The translations under genes and the position numbers were made by a program. Below the pieces are notes generated by a model. The model worked only from the letters and a program-made list of their open reading frames with translations. It ran no database searches and was not told the DNA's origin. A DNA stretch of 11,964 nt from Euryarchaeota archaeon UBA52 (GTDB lineage Archaea > Thermoplasmatota > Poseidoniia > Poseidoniales > Thalassarchaeaceae). Each line of letters opens with the position of its first letter. Position 1 is the stretch's first letter. The DNA lies in assembly GCA_002505455.1 (NCBI GenBank), contig DAVB01000047.1, positions 22,448 to 34,411 on the forward strand, read 5' to 3'. Of the stretch, positions 1 through 6,036 are shown in pieces.

Positions 1-138
1 GATAATGCAGCTAAAATTGCGAAATATGCTCATGAAAGAGGAATTACTCTGAAAGAATCTGCAGTAGAGATGGAGATGCTCACAGAAGAAGAATTCAATG
101 ATTGGGTCAGACCAGAAGATATGATCGGACCAAAATGA
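1..138 (+). CDS. fumC: Class II fumarate hydratase, C-terminal fragment
   Basis: This is the last 45 codons of a gene that begins before the window. Class II fumarase interconverts fumarate and malate in the citric acid cycle, in the cytoplasm, as a homotetramer without an iron-sulfur cluster. The visible part matches the family's C-terminal domain: DNAAKIAK, then a helix with GITLKES, then LTEEEF, ending in WVRPEDMIGPK, the characteristic tail of FumC proteins. The frame is open from base 1 and stops with TGA at 136-138. The catalytic and signature regions lie upstream and cannot be checked. The aspartase/fumarase superfamily also contains aspartate ammonia-lyase, but the VRPEDM-GPK ending favours fumarase. 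No T-rich terminator is obvious after the stop. Confidence 0.9.
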   Translation, partial: DNAAKIAKYAHERGITLKESAVEMEMLTEEEFNDWVRPEDMIGPK

Positions 139-233
139 CGGTATTGACCACGTCACTCGAAAAGACGGCTCTGAAGCACTCTGCCATGCGAAATGATTGA
201 TAGTCTGTTGAATGAGCCACTAGCGTCCGAATG
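139..233. other. Intergenic spacer after fumC
   Basis: No reading frame, clear hairpin or promoter was recognised between the fumC stop and the 3' side of the proposed minus-strand RNA. A short TTTT run lies on the minus strand near 160-163. It might serve as a T-rich archaeal stop for the RNA, but it is too short to call. Confidence 0.5.
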
Positions 234-249
234 GACAAGGTGGGAGCAA

Positions 250-283
250 CAGGGGGCTTGCCTATGGGGGAGCGAACCCCCTG
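250..283 (-). other. Two competing stems near RNA 3' end
   Basis: On the minus strand, GGGGG at 277-281 can pair with CCCCC at 266-270, closing a six-base loop, or with CCCCC at 252-256. The second pairing extends to 7 bp (CAGGGGG with CCCCCTG, 250-256 and 277-283). The two pairings exclude each other. Confidence 0.5.
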
Positions 284-303
284 CTGACTCCGCGGTTGGG
301 GTT

Positions 304-327
304 CACCCGGGCCCTAAGGCCCGGGTG
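304..327 (-). other. Perfect 10-bp GC hairpin
   Basis: CACCCGGGCC pairs perfectly with GGCCCGGGTG across a four-base loop (TTAG on the minus strand, CTAA on the plus strand). No T run follows on either strand, so it is not a bacterial-type terminator. It is best read as a helix of the proposed RNA. Confidence 0.7.
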
Positions 328-493
328 TTCCCGGGTAGATAACTTGGGCGCTCGTTGTCCGCCTTTGTCATTCGCCGATTCGGACAAAGTCCCCTTCGTC
401 TTCACCGTATCCGCCTTTAGTTTCCAGGTATTTTCCCTGGTTTCCTCAGCGTCCGATGCCAGTCCTCCACGGATCTCTCCGCTCTCGTCCCTG

Positions 494-535
494 GTGCGTT
501 TCTTTCCCGATTTTTACTTCGGTTCTTTCCCGCAC
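494..535 (-). other. Helix with purine-rich internal loop
   Basis: On the minus strand, GTGCG (531-535) pairs with CGCAC (494-498) and CCGA (519-522) pairs with TCGG (507-510). The two stems are separated by opposed purine-only strands, GGAAAGAA and GAAAGAAA. Such symmetric GA-rich internal loops often form non-Watson-Crick helices in structured RNAs. Confidence 0.5.
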
Positions 536-707
536 TACGCTTCCAGGATTGTCTCCTCCCCCTTTTTGCGTTGCACCTCTTCGGGATAGTTTTCTGATTC
601 GGTTTGTGTTTTCCCCCCGAAGGGTTCGGTTGCGTTTTCCTCAGCTTTCTCCTCAAATTCGCTCGTCTTCCTTGCGTCGGATCTGCTCTTTTGTGGTTCT
701 CCCGCAT

Positions 708-731
708 CCTTATCGCCCACAAGCGACAAGG
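708..731 (-). other. 9-bp hairpin in proposed RNA
   Basis: CCTTGTCGC pairs with GCGATAAGG around a six-base loop on the minus strand. One pair is G-U when read as RNA. On the plus strand the same position would be an A-C mismatch, which slightly favours the minus strand as the transcribed one. Confidence 0.6.
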
Positions 732-797
732 TGTGTCCCCGGCTTTTCACGACCGGTTCCACCGCTCCGATCTCTTGGATCGGTTTTTGTGGCCCGC

Positions 798-818
798 GGG
801 AGGTGCCGAAGCCCTCCC
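798..818 (-). other. UUCG-capped hairpin near RNA 5' end
   Basis: On the minus strand GGGAGGGC and GCACCTCCC form an 8-bp stem with one bulged A, closed by a C(UUCG)G tetraloop, a classic stable RNA cap. On the plus strand the loop would read CGAA, so the minus strand gives the better RNA fold. Confidence 0.65.
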
Positions 819-863
819 ACACCACTCCCACGGAGCGGCAAAGTCAACAGGGTAAGGGGTAGT

Positions 864-872
864 CCATAAATG
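864..872 (-). promoter_or_regulatory. TATA-like box for the proposed RNA
   Basis: The minus strand reads CATTTATGG, preceded by GAAA, which resembles an archaeal BRE followed by a TATA box. Transcription would begin about 22-27 bases downstream, near 840-846, just before the first strand of the terminal helix. The match to consensus is moderate. Confidence 0.4.
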
Positions 873-900
873 TTTCTGAAATATTAGAGCAGTCCACTGG

Positions 901-926
901 AAATAGGGGTCTATCTACCCTTATTT
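901..926 (+). repeat. Inverted repeat over propeller gene stop
   Basis: AAATAGGGGT (901-910) and ACCCTTATTT (917-926) form a 10-bp stem with a six-base loop and one G-U pair when read on the plus strand. The minus strand would have one A-C mismatch. It covers the stop codon of the beta-propeller gene and could separate that gene from the downstream RNA. No long T run follows on the minus strand. Confidence 0.4.
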
Positions 927-2003
927 CTCTTCCAAATTATTGCTCTTATCTCCAAATCTTAACATCCTGAGGCGTGCTCTAATCGAAGAGTCGTCTCCAT
1001 CTGAAAATTCTGATTTAGCGATCCTTCTTTTCAGAACATCGGTTTCTAGAAGAAAAATTTCTCCATTCAAACAGCCTAATAATGTTCTATCTGAATGGCT
1101 GTGTACTATCGTAATCTCACTGCTATGCATCCAGGTCATTCGTATTTTTCCAATTGAAATTGCTCCTGAAGAATCGGGTTTTCTCGTAACTGACAGAGTC
1201 ATCTCATCAGTGCTGGTGAGGTGATGTGGAAAGCCGTTTAGACCTTCATCAAGGAATTCCGCATTCACGACCCCTCCATTTTGATCGTAGGTAATCCATC
1301 TTCCATCGTGTGTAAATCCTGCCAAAACGGCATTTTTCGCCGTATCTATGATTTTACCGTCCTGGTCAATCTGAATTGCGTAGAAATCTGATGTTGTAAA
1401 TGACATGCGGTTGTCGAGGGATGACGACGAACATGATATTGGAACTCTAGGTGTATTTTCGAGATGTTGCAATTCATCTTTTCCTGATTTTATGGTGTAT
1501 ATGCCTGGTTGGGGCCTACCCAGACCCAAGATGCATCCCTGTCCAAAGGCGTCTAATGTCCAAGCTTTAGATGGCAATGAAAATGATTGTTGGACTCTGC
1601 CTCGATGCGGTTCGATTCGCATTACCCGGCATGCGACATAATCTTCGATTTCAATCTCATAAACAGAAGAAGTGACCCATAGCGATTGGCCGTCGAATGC
1701 AACGAAGTCGCAAGCACCATCTACGGGAATCGCCCATACTAGCGCACCATCATCGGGATTGACCGCTGTTATGGAGGCCCCGTGTGCAATCGCTATGACC
1801 CCATCGGCAAATGCGATAGAAGAAGTAGAAGGTTCGAGATCAATTGTCCAGAGGAGGTCTCCATCTGAGACGGCCCAAGCCGATACCATTCCTTCAGAAT
1901 CACCGGCAATGAAGGATTTGTTGTCTTGTGCAATGGCTGTAACGGGTGCCTTCAAAGACCTGATCAATGAAGACAGGTCTGAAAGGCGAACGCTGCTATT
2001 CAT
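921..2003 (-). CDS. Cytosolic PQQ/WD40-like beta-propeller protein
   Basis: The 360-residue product has no signal peptide or membrane segment. It consists of repeated beta-propeller-like blades, for example FIAGDSEGMVSAW followed by DGDLLWTI, then IAIAHGASITAVNPDDGALVW and a late SDRTLLGCLNGEIFLLET. Glycine-aspartate turns before a closing tryptophan or leucine strand are typical of PQQ-binding-like and WD40-like propellers. Most such proteins are binding scaffolds; no catalytic residues are evident and the partner is unknown. Start choice: a GTG at 2009 gives a frame two residues longer, but the Shine-Dalgarno GAGGGTGA (2013-2020) lies only 3 bases from it and 9 bases from the ATG at 2003, so the ATG is preferred. 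That motif overlaps the stop of the carboxypeptidase gene, indicating coupled translation. It is the last protein gene of the ferritin operon. Confidence 0.75.
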   Translation of the reverse strand: MNSSVRLSDLSSLIRSLKAPVTAIAQDNKSFIAGDSEGMVSAWAVSDGDLLWTIDLEPSTSSIAFADGVIAIAHGASITAVNPDDGALVWAIPVDGACDFVAFDGQSLWVTSSVYEIEIEDYVACRVMRIEPHRGRVQQSFSLPSKAWTLDAFGQGCILGLGRPQPGIYTIKSGKDELQHLENTPRVPISCSSSSLDNRMSFTTSDFYAIQIDQDGKIIDTAKNAVLAGFTHDGRWITYDQNGGVVNAEFLDEGLNGFPHHLTSTDEMTLSVTRKPDSSGAISIGKIRMTWMHSSEITIVHSHSDRTLLGCLNGEIFLLETDVLKRRIAKSEFSDGDDSSIRARLRMLRFGDKSNNLEEK

Positions 2004-2018
2004 TTCCACACTTCACCC

Positions 2019-3557
2019 TCAGATTTCAATGTCATATAGACGCCGTACTTTGTCTGATAAATACTTGACAAATGGTTGTGGAGAAGGATAGTTGCCTGTT
2101 GCCTCTTTGATTAGTTCAGCCGGCTCGAGTATACTGCCTCTGGAATGGATTCTCGATCTCATCCAATTAAGAAGTGGTTCGAAATCACCCTGTTTGACTC
2201 TCTCGTCGTGATCAGGAATATCATCCCTAGCTGCTTCTAGTAATTGAGCGGCGTAGAGGTTGCCGAGAGTGTATGTCGGGAAATAACCGATTGCACCCAT
2301 GCACCAATGTATGTCTTGTAAAACACCGATAGTACGATTTGGTGGTCTGATACCCAGATATTCCTCATACATTGCATCCCATGCATCTGGTATTTCGTCA
2401 ACTTCTATGTCGCCTTCGACCATTAGCTTCTCTAATTCATATCTAATCATAATATGAAGGTTGTATGTTGCTTCATCTGATTCGGTGCGTATATAGCTTG
2501 GTTGGATGGTGTTAACGCTTCTCCAGAGAGTCTCGGGCGTAACGTCGTCCATCTGTCCAGGAAAGCATTCCCTCCACATTGGAAGTACCCATTCGCAGAA
2601 TTGGATCGACCGACCTACTTGATTTTCCCATAAACGAGATTGACTCTCATGGACCCCGAGTCCGCATGCTTTTCCTACAGGTTGGAAATCGAAATTTCTT
2701 GGACGGCCTTGCTCATACGTGCCGTGACCTGTTTCGTGCATTGAGCCAAATAATGACCCAAATGGCTCTGATTCGTCATAACGGGTTGTCCATCGGACGT
2801 CACTTGGATTGGGGCCCCCACAGAAAGGGTGTACTGAAGCGTCTCTCCTCCCGGCGGTGAAATCGAATCCAATTGCTTCAGATACTCTTTGACTGAGTTG
2901 AGTTTGGGACGACTCGGGCCATTTTGAACGTTCGATCCAGGTCATATCTGGTTGTTTTCCAGATTCGGTAACTTTCTTGACAAGCGGCGCGACACTGTCC
3001 CGTAAACCATTGAAAAGAGGGTTAAGTCGGCTAACAGTGAGTCCAGTCTCATATTGGTCTAGAAGGGCATCGTAGGGGGATTCAGTGTAACCAAAATATT
3101 CCGCTTTTCTACGCGTCATGTCGAGAATTTTCTCCATATCGTCTCTGAATATGGAAAAATCATCTTCATCCCTTGCTCTTGACCATGTGTGGTGAGCATT
3201 GGATCTTAGTCGTGCGAATTCTTCGACAAAGTCTGCAGGCAGACGTGTAGCGCGTTGATAAGAAATCGTCGCGAGTCTGAGATTGGCGGCCTGGATCTGA
3301 TCCAAAGAATCTGAAGATATTTCAGATATCAACTCTCCAACCCGAGGATTGGTAATCTTCTCATGGACTGTTTTAGATATCCATGCTAGATGCTCTGCCC
3401 TGCTTTCCGCAGCGGCTTCGGGCATGATTACCTCTTGATCCCAGCCCAAAATACTCCCGATCTGGGATGCAATATCAATATCTCTGAGTCGATTGAGTAG
3501 TTCCCCATACGAGTCCATGGGGGATGGAGGGGCACAAGGCACATAATCGGATGGCAT
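2019..3557 (-). CDS. M32 family carboxypeptidase (carboxypeptidase Taq)
   Basis: This is a cytoplasmic zinc metallocarboxypeptidase that removes C-terminal amino acids from peptides. The 512-residue length is normal for family M32. The zinc site is HETGH at residues 274-278 (His274, Glu275, His278) with the third ligand Glu304 in HESQSRLWEN. Other family motifs are the N-terminal GWDQEVIMP (residues 38-46), HPF (243-245), DVRWTTRY (253-260), IRTESDEATY (356-365) and GYFPTYTLGNLYAAQ (424-438). The start is not certain: ATG at 3557 follows the ferritin stop by six bases without a clear Shine-Dalgarno motif. ATG at 3518 (residue 14) begins just before the first conserved helix and is an alternative. 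The gene sits in an operon between a ferritin-like gene and the propeller gene and probably serves peptide recycling. Confidence 0.93.
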   Translation of the reverse strand: MPSDYVPCAPPSPMDSYGELLNRLRDIDIASQIGSILGWDQEVIMPEAAAESRAEHLAWISKTVHEKITNPRVGELISEISSDSLDQIQAANLRLATISYQRATRLPADFVEEFARLRSNAHHTWSRARDEDDFSIFRDDMEKILDMTRRKAEYFGYTESPYDALLDQYETGLTVSRLNPLFNGLRDSVAPLVKKVTESGKQPDMTWIERSKWPESSQTQLSQRVSEAIGFDFTAGRRDASVHPFCGGPNPSDVRWTTRYDESEPFGSLFGSMHETGHGTYEQGRPRNFDFQPVGKACGLGVHESQSRLWENQVGRSIQFCEWVLPMWRECFPGQMDDVTPETLWRSVNTIQPSYIRTESDEATYNLHIMIRYELEKLMVEGDIEVDEIPDAWDAMYEEYLGIRPPNRTIGVLQDIHWCMGAIGYFPTYTLGNLYAAQLLEAARDDIPDHDERVKQGDFEPLLNWMRSRIHSRGSILEPAELIKEATGNYPSPQPFVKYLSDKVRRLYDIEI

Positions 3558-3563
3558 GGTATG

Positions 3564-3983
3564 TCATTTCAACATCATACGAAGTTCTTCCACGGACCGA
3601 AGCTCATCGAAATAAATCACTTCAAGGGCATCATACAGTTCAGAGTCTCCAATTTCTTGGATCATAGGTAGTATTCTCCCATATGTTTCACTTGCTTTTT
3701 TCTCAGTCTTGTAGGCTTCTTTCAACATTTCAAGATAGTCTGATGTGTGGGGTATTACTGTTGAGTCCCTCTCAGTAATGGCTTCTCCATCGAGTTTCAC
3801 AATAGCTGCCCTTACCGTGGCTGCATGAGTTATGGATTCCGTGACTTCATTGTTGAAATGAGTCGCTAAATGGGATCTGTGTATTCCAGAGACATAGGCT
3901 GAATAATGTGCATACATAGTTATGGCTCTGAGTTCCCACGCTAGAGCTTTATTCAGAGCATCGACAATCTCGGTCCGCGTCAT
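3564..3983 (-). CDS. Ferritin-like / bacterioferritin-type protein with altered diiron site
   Basis: The 139-residue product is predicted to form a four-helix bundle. The first helix, LNKALAWELRAITMY, matches the bacterioferritin pattern. Four carboxylates line up with bacterioferritin spacing: Glu17 (with Tyr24 seven residues later), Glu49, Glu94 and Glu127. The two usual ExxH histidines are replaced: ESIT at 49-52 (His53 follows one place later) and ELRS at 127-130. The heme methionine position of bacterioferritin is Ser50. It may store or detoxify iron, or be a related Dps-like or rubrerythrin-like protein. Start: the longest frame begins with GTG at 3998, but GAGGG at 3988-3992 lies just before ATG codons at 3986 and 3983. 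The later one has the better spacing and begins MTRTEIV. It is the first gene of the operon with the carboxypeptidase and propeller genes and is divergent from the STAND ATPase. Confidence 0.75.
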   Translation of the reverse strand: MTRTEIVDALNKALAWELRAITMYAHYSAYVSGIHRSHLATHFNNEVTESITHAATVRAAIVKLDGEAITERDSTVIPHTSDYLEMLKEAYKTEKKASETYGRILPMIQEIGDSELYDALEVIYFDELRSVEELRMMLK

Positions 3984-4036
3984 CATTCCCTCTATCACAG
4001 AAGGGGTTCATGAATCCATTGAATCTAATTTGAGCC

Positions 4037-4046
4037 AATTTAAACT
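4037..4046. promoter_or_regulatory. Possible shared bidirectional TATA box
   Basis: The sequence AATTTAAACT is centred on the palindrome TTTAAA. Read on the minus strand (AGTTTAAATT) it predicts a start near 4015, giving the ferritin mRNA a leader of about 30 bases. Read on the plus strand it predicts a start near 4068, about 18 bases before the ATG of the STAND gene at 4087. One box may therefore drive both divergent units. Confidence 0.45.
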
Positions 4047-4086
4047 TGAGCGAACCATTGATGATAGGGCCGATTCATGCATATTC

Positions 4087-5580
4087 ATGGGGGAAGGTGC
4101 CCGTGTTAACGTGGCTGTGGCAGATAGGATTCTCCTGCATCTTTTGAATCATATATCCCAGGTAGATCTCCATACCGTCACTTCTGAAATTACTAGGCGG
4201 GGAATATCAATAGCATGTGCAGTCCATCCGCCCAATGTTTCTCGGAGTATGCGAGATTTGGTGGCAACGGGCATTGTTGCGCAGAGCACGCGCTCGGTGA
4301 GAGGTGAAAATCGACGTCAGAAAGTATGGTATCTCACATCATTGGGAATGGAAATGGCTACAGCAGTGAAGGAAAGGCTTTCAGAAATCCCTGTTCTTGT
4401 TCGAAGTCGAAATGGGGATCTTTTGGAGTTACCCGCTTCAGAGGCGTCTGATCGATTAAGAGCGGATCTTGACTTGCTATCTGTTTTGATGCATGCTCAA
4501 CATGAAGGCGCTCTCAGCTACGGGGACATTCGTTTCGGGCCCATACGAAACAAAACTACCGAGCCGGGCTCAATAAAAATGATGGCTGGAGCCCATTCCA
4601 CATACCACACTGAGCCTCCAAAGACTAGAGATATACATGGCAGGAATGAAGAAAGAAAATCTCTGGATCTTTGGTTTTCAGGCACAGAGGGCATTTGCAC
4701 AATAACGGGCGTCGCTGGTTGTGGAAAGACCACTCTAGTATCTGACTGGTTCAGGACGTGTGATTCTGAAATCGAAGATATGCTCGTCATGTACTATCCG
4801 TGTCAGCCATGGGATACCGCAATTGGCCTCACTACGAGCATATTTCACAGACTCGGATTAGGCCAGAAAAATAGGGTGGGCGATCCGTATGATTTGATTT
4901 CTATTCTGCCTCCTCCCGGAAATCCTCTTGATCATGACCTTCTGAGGAGAAGGTTGACTGCTACGTTGATAGACGAAGACGAACTCATAGGGAATAAATC
5001 GAAACTATTCCTAATTCTCGATGATGTACACAATCTGGACAGGGATGGGGTTCGTCTCTTGGGTGTATTGATGCAGGTTATGGAGGCCTCTCATTCTAGA
5101 ATGATTGTCATATCTAGATCTTCTCCGGATTTCTATGACAGACGAGACGTTGTGACGCGAGGGAGGGTCTCGGAAATCGCATTGGAAGGCCTAAGTCGAA
5201 ATGAGCTTGAAATATGGGTCGAAAGCATGGGTCTCTCGAATAAGATATCTACAGAAATCCTGCATGAGCGTACGGGTGGTCATCCTTTAGCGATTGAACT
5301 CTTGGAAATGTACGGCGAGATGAATCATCGTGACTGGGTTCGATTTCTAGATTCGGAGATAGTGGATGTGCTTCCGGATGAAGATCGTTCTATTCTCATG
5401 GCTCTTTCCAAGGCGAAAAGACCCGTACCTTGGAAAGATTTGTCTGAATCGGTGGGGTATATCGGTAGACCTCCAAAATCTTTGATTTCTAGAGGTCTGA
5501 TGATTGAGCTTGAGGATGGGATGTGGCTCCATGAAGCGTTGAGAAGTCGCTTGCGAATGTATACAGAGAAACAAGACTGA
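4087..5580 (+). CDS. Winged-helix STAND/AAA-type ATPase, likely regulator
   Basis: The 497-residue product (from ATG 4087) has three parts. A DNA-binding-like winged helix spans about residues 7-100, including VADRILLHLL, a recognition-helix-like VSRSMRDLVATGIV and a basic wing GENRRQKVWYLTSLG. A P-loop NTPase follows, with Walker A GVAGCGKT (208-215), Walker B LFLILDDVH (307-315), sensor-like MIVISRS (339-345) and the STAND/NB-ARC signature GGHPLAIELL (397-406). A C-terminal winged-helix-like segment begins around DVLPDEDRSILMAL. STAND proteins are ATP-dependent signal switches; this one has no visible repeat sensor and no membrane segment. An open frame extends upstream to 3922, but that part lies inside the antisense ferritin gene and lacks domain features, so ATG 4087 is preferred. 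It ends 23 bases before the convergent thioredoxin stop. The target and the signal are unknown. Confidence 0.8.
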   Translation: MGEGARVNVAVADRILLHLLNHISQVDLHTVTSEITRRGISIACAVHPPNVSRSMRDLVATGIVAQSTRSVRGENRRQKVWYLTSLGMEMATAVKERLSEIPVLVRSRNGDLLELPASEASDRLRADLDLLSVLMHAQHEGALSYGDIRFGPIRNKTTEPGSIKMMAGAHSTYHTEPPKTRDIHGRNEERKSLDLWFSGTEGICTITGVAGCGKTTLVSDWFRTCDSEIEDMLVMYYPCQPWDTAIGLTTSIFHRLGLGQKNRVGDPYDLISILPPPGNPLDHDLLRRRLTATLIDEDELIGNKSKLFLILDDVHNLDRDGVRLLGVLMQVMEASHSRMIVISRSSPDFYDRRDVVTRGRVSEIALEGLSRNELEIWVESMGLSNKISTEILHERTGGHPLAIELLEMYGEMNHRDWVRFLDSEIVDVLPDEDRSILMALSKAKRPVPWKDLSESVGYIGRPPKSLISRGLMIELEDGMWLHEALRSRLRMYTEKQD

Positions 5581-5603
5581 TGTATAGTAGGCTTTTTCGA
5601 AAT

Positions 5604-5921
5604 TTACGCCATATGTCGATTCAACCAGTTGTCAAAGTAAGGCTTAGGAGCGGCTCCTGTGTGTTGGTCAACTGGTTGACCGTTGTGGAAAAGGACGAGA
5701 AAAGGAATTCCTCTTACACCATACTGGCCTGGTGTCAGTGGGTTAGTATCCGTATTGACCTTCGCGATTGTGATGTCTCTCTCCTCGGCAATGGAATGCA
5801 GGACAGGAGAGATCATTTTACATGGGCCACACCAAGGTGCCCAAAAATCTACCAATACCCATTCTGATTCTGAAATCACGGATTGAAAATTCGAATCTGA
5901 CGCATCCAAGACTTGGCCCAT
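5604..5921 (-). CDS. trxA: Thioredoxin
   Basis: The 105-residue product is a complete single-domain thioredoxin that reduces protein disulfides in the cytoplasm, recharged by a thioredoxin reductase not in this window. It carries the canonical active site WCGPC at residues 30-34, the buried Asp25 in VDFWA, and the cis-proline Pro73 in GIPFLVLF. The sequence GQPVDQHTGA matches the usual last beta strands. Length is typical. The ATG at 5921 has no Shine-Dalgarno motif, and a TATA-like box about 25 bases upstream suggests a leaderless or nearly leaderless mRNA. It converges with the STAND ATPase gene and is divergent from rpe. Confidence 0.96.
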   Translation of the reverse strand: MGQVLDASDSNFQSVISESEWVLVDFWAPWCGPCKMISPVLHSIAEERDITIAKVNTDTNPLTPGQYGVRGIPFLVLFHNGQPVDQHTGAAPKPYFDNWLNRHMA

Positions 5922-5940
5922 TGTTTAACATATTGAGTGT

Positions 5941-5950
5941 CCTATGTATG
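5941..5950 (-). promoter_or_regulatory. TATA-like box for trxA
   Basis: The minus strand reads CATACATAGG, centred about 25 bases before the thioredoxin ATG. This spacing fits an archaeal promoter giving a leaderless mRNA. No Shine-Dalgarno motif is present before the ATG. Confidence 0.4.
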
Positions 5951-5964
5951 AATCCTTGCTGTGG

Positions 5965-5974
5965 GCCATATGGC
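5965..5974 (+). promoter_or_regulatory. Palindrome GCCATATGGC, possible rpe promoter element
   Basis: This perfect 10-bp palindrome contains the TATA-like CATATGG. It lies about 65-70 bases before the rpe ATG, in the divergent trxA-rpe spacer. It could be a TATA element giving a leader of about 40 bases, or a small operator. The evidence is sequence shape only. Confidence 0.3.
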
Positions 5975-6020
5975 TAATTCGTGATCTGCGCCCCCCCAAG
6001 TGTTGAGAACCTCTTCGTGC

Positions 6021-6027
6021 AGAGAGG
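6021..6027 (+). promoter_or_regulatory. Shine-Dalgarno site deciding the rpe start
   Basis: AGAGAGG lies 9 bases before ATG 6037 but only 3 bases before the in-frame GTG at 6031. The spacing supports the ATG. Confidence 0.55.
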
Positions 6028-6036
6028 CATGTGGAC

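Larger units (their letters stand above)
234..840 (-). ncRNA. Candidate long structured RNA, purine-rich, unknown class
   Basis: No protein-coding frame here is credible, yet the minus strand is strongly ordered. By hand count it is about 72% purine over 391-700. It holds many short GC-rich hairpins in series: 798-818 and 615-624 with C(UUCG)G loops, 767-783, 708-731, 494-535, 470-481 with a GAGA loop of GNRA type, 424-440, 363-389, 304-327 and 250-283. The two ends can pair: GTGGGAG at 825-831 with CTCCCAC at 240-246, extendable by G-U pairs. A TATA-like box lies at 864-872, about 25 bases before the proposed 5' end. Both ends are estimates from these pairings and the promoter. I looked for RNase P motifs (GAGGAAAGUC, ACAGAA) and the SRP domain (GGAGCAGC) and found neither. 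Function is unknown. A decayed or otherwise unusual sequence is the alternative. Confidence 0.55.

Noticed and set aside
304..327. Factor-independent terminator for fumC
   Set aside because: The hairpin is strong but has no T run on either strand and lies about 165 bases past the fumC stop; archaeal termination usually depends on T-rich tracts.
234..840. RNase P RNA or SRP RNA as the identity of the minus-strand RNA
   Set aside because: GCTGAGGAAA occurs twice (441-450 and 636-645) and resembles the start of an RNase P core motif, but the GAGGAAAGUC and ACAGAA core elements are not found in order. The SRP GGAGCAGC/GNAR domain is not seen, and the RNA is longer than usual for either.
296..869. 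Several overlapping open frames of 83-137 codons on both strands in the 296-869 stretch
   Set aside because: They overlap in conflicting frames, have low-complexity compositions (Arg/Pro/Ser-rich on plus, Lys/Glu-rich on minus), show no domain motif, and are explained by the strand asymmetry of the region. The RNA hairpins account for it better.
3922..4086. N-terminal extension of the STAND ATPase to 3922
   Set aside because: It lies inside the antisense ferritin gene and its proposed promoter, lacks conserved features, and the winged helix begins only after ATG 4087.
4087..5580. STAND ATPase as an anti-phage defence gene
   Set aside because: There is no effector domain (nuclease, TIR, protease) and no defence neighbours; a regulator role fits the winged helix better.
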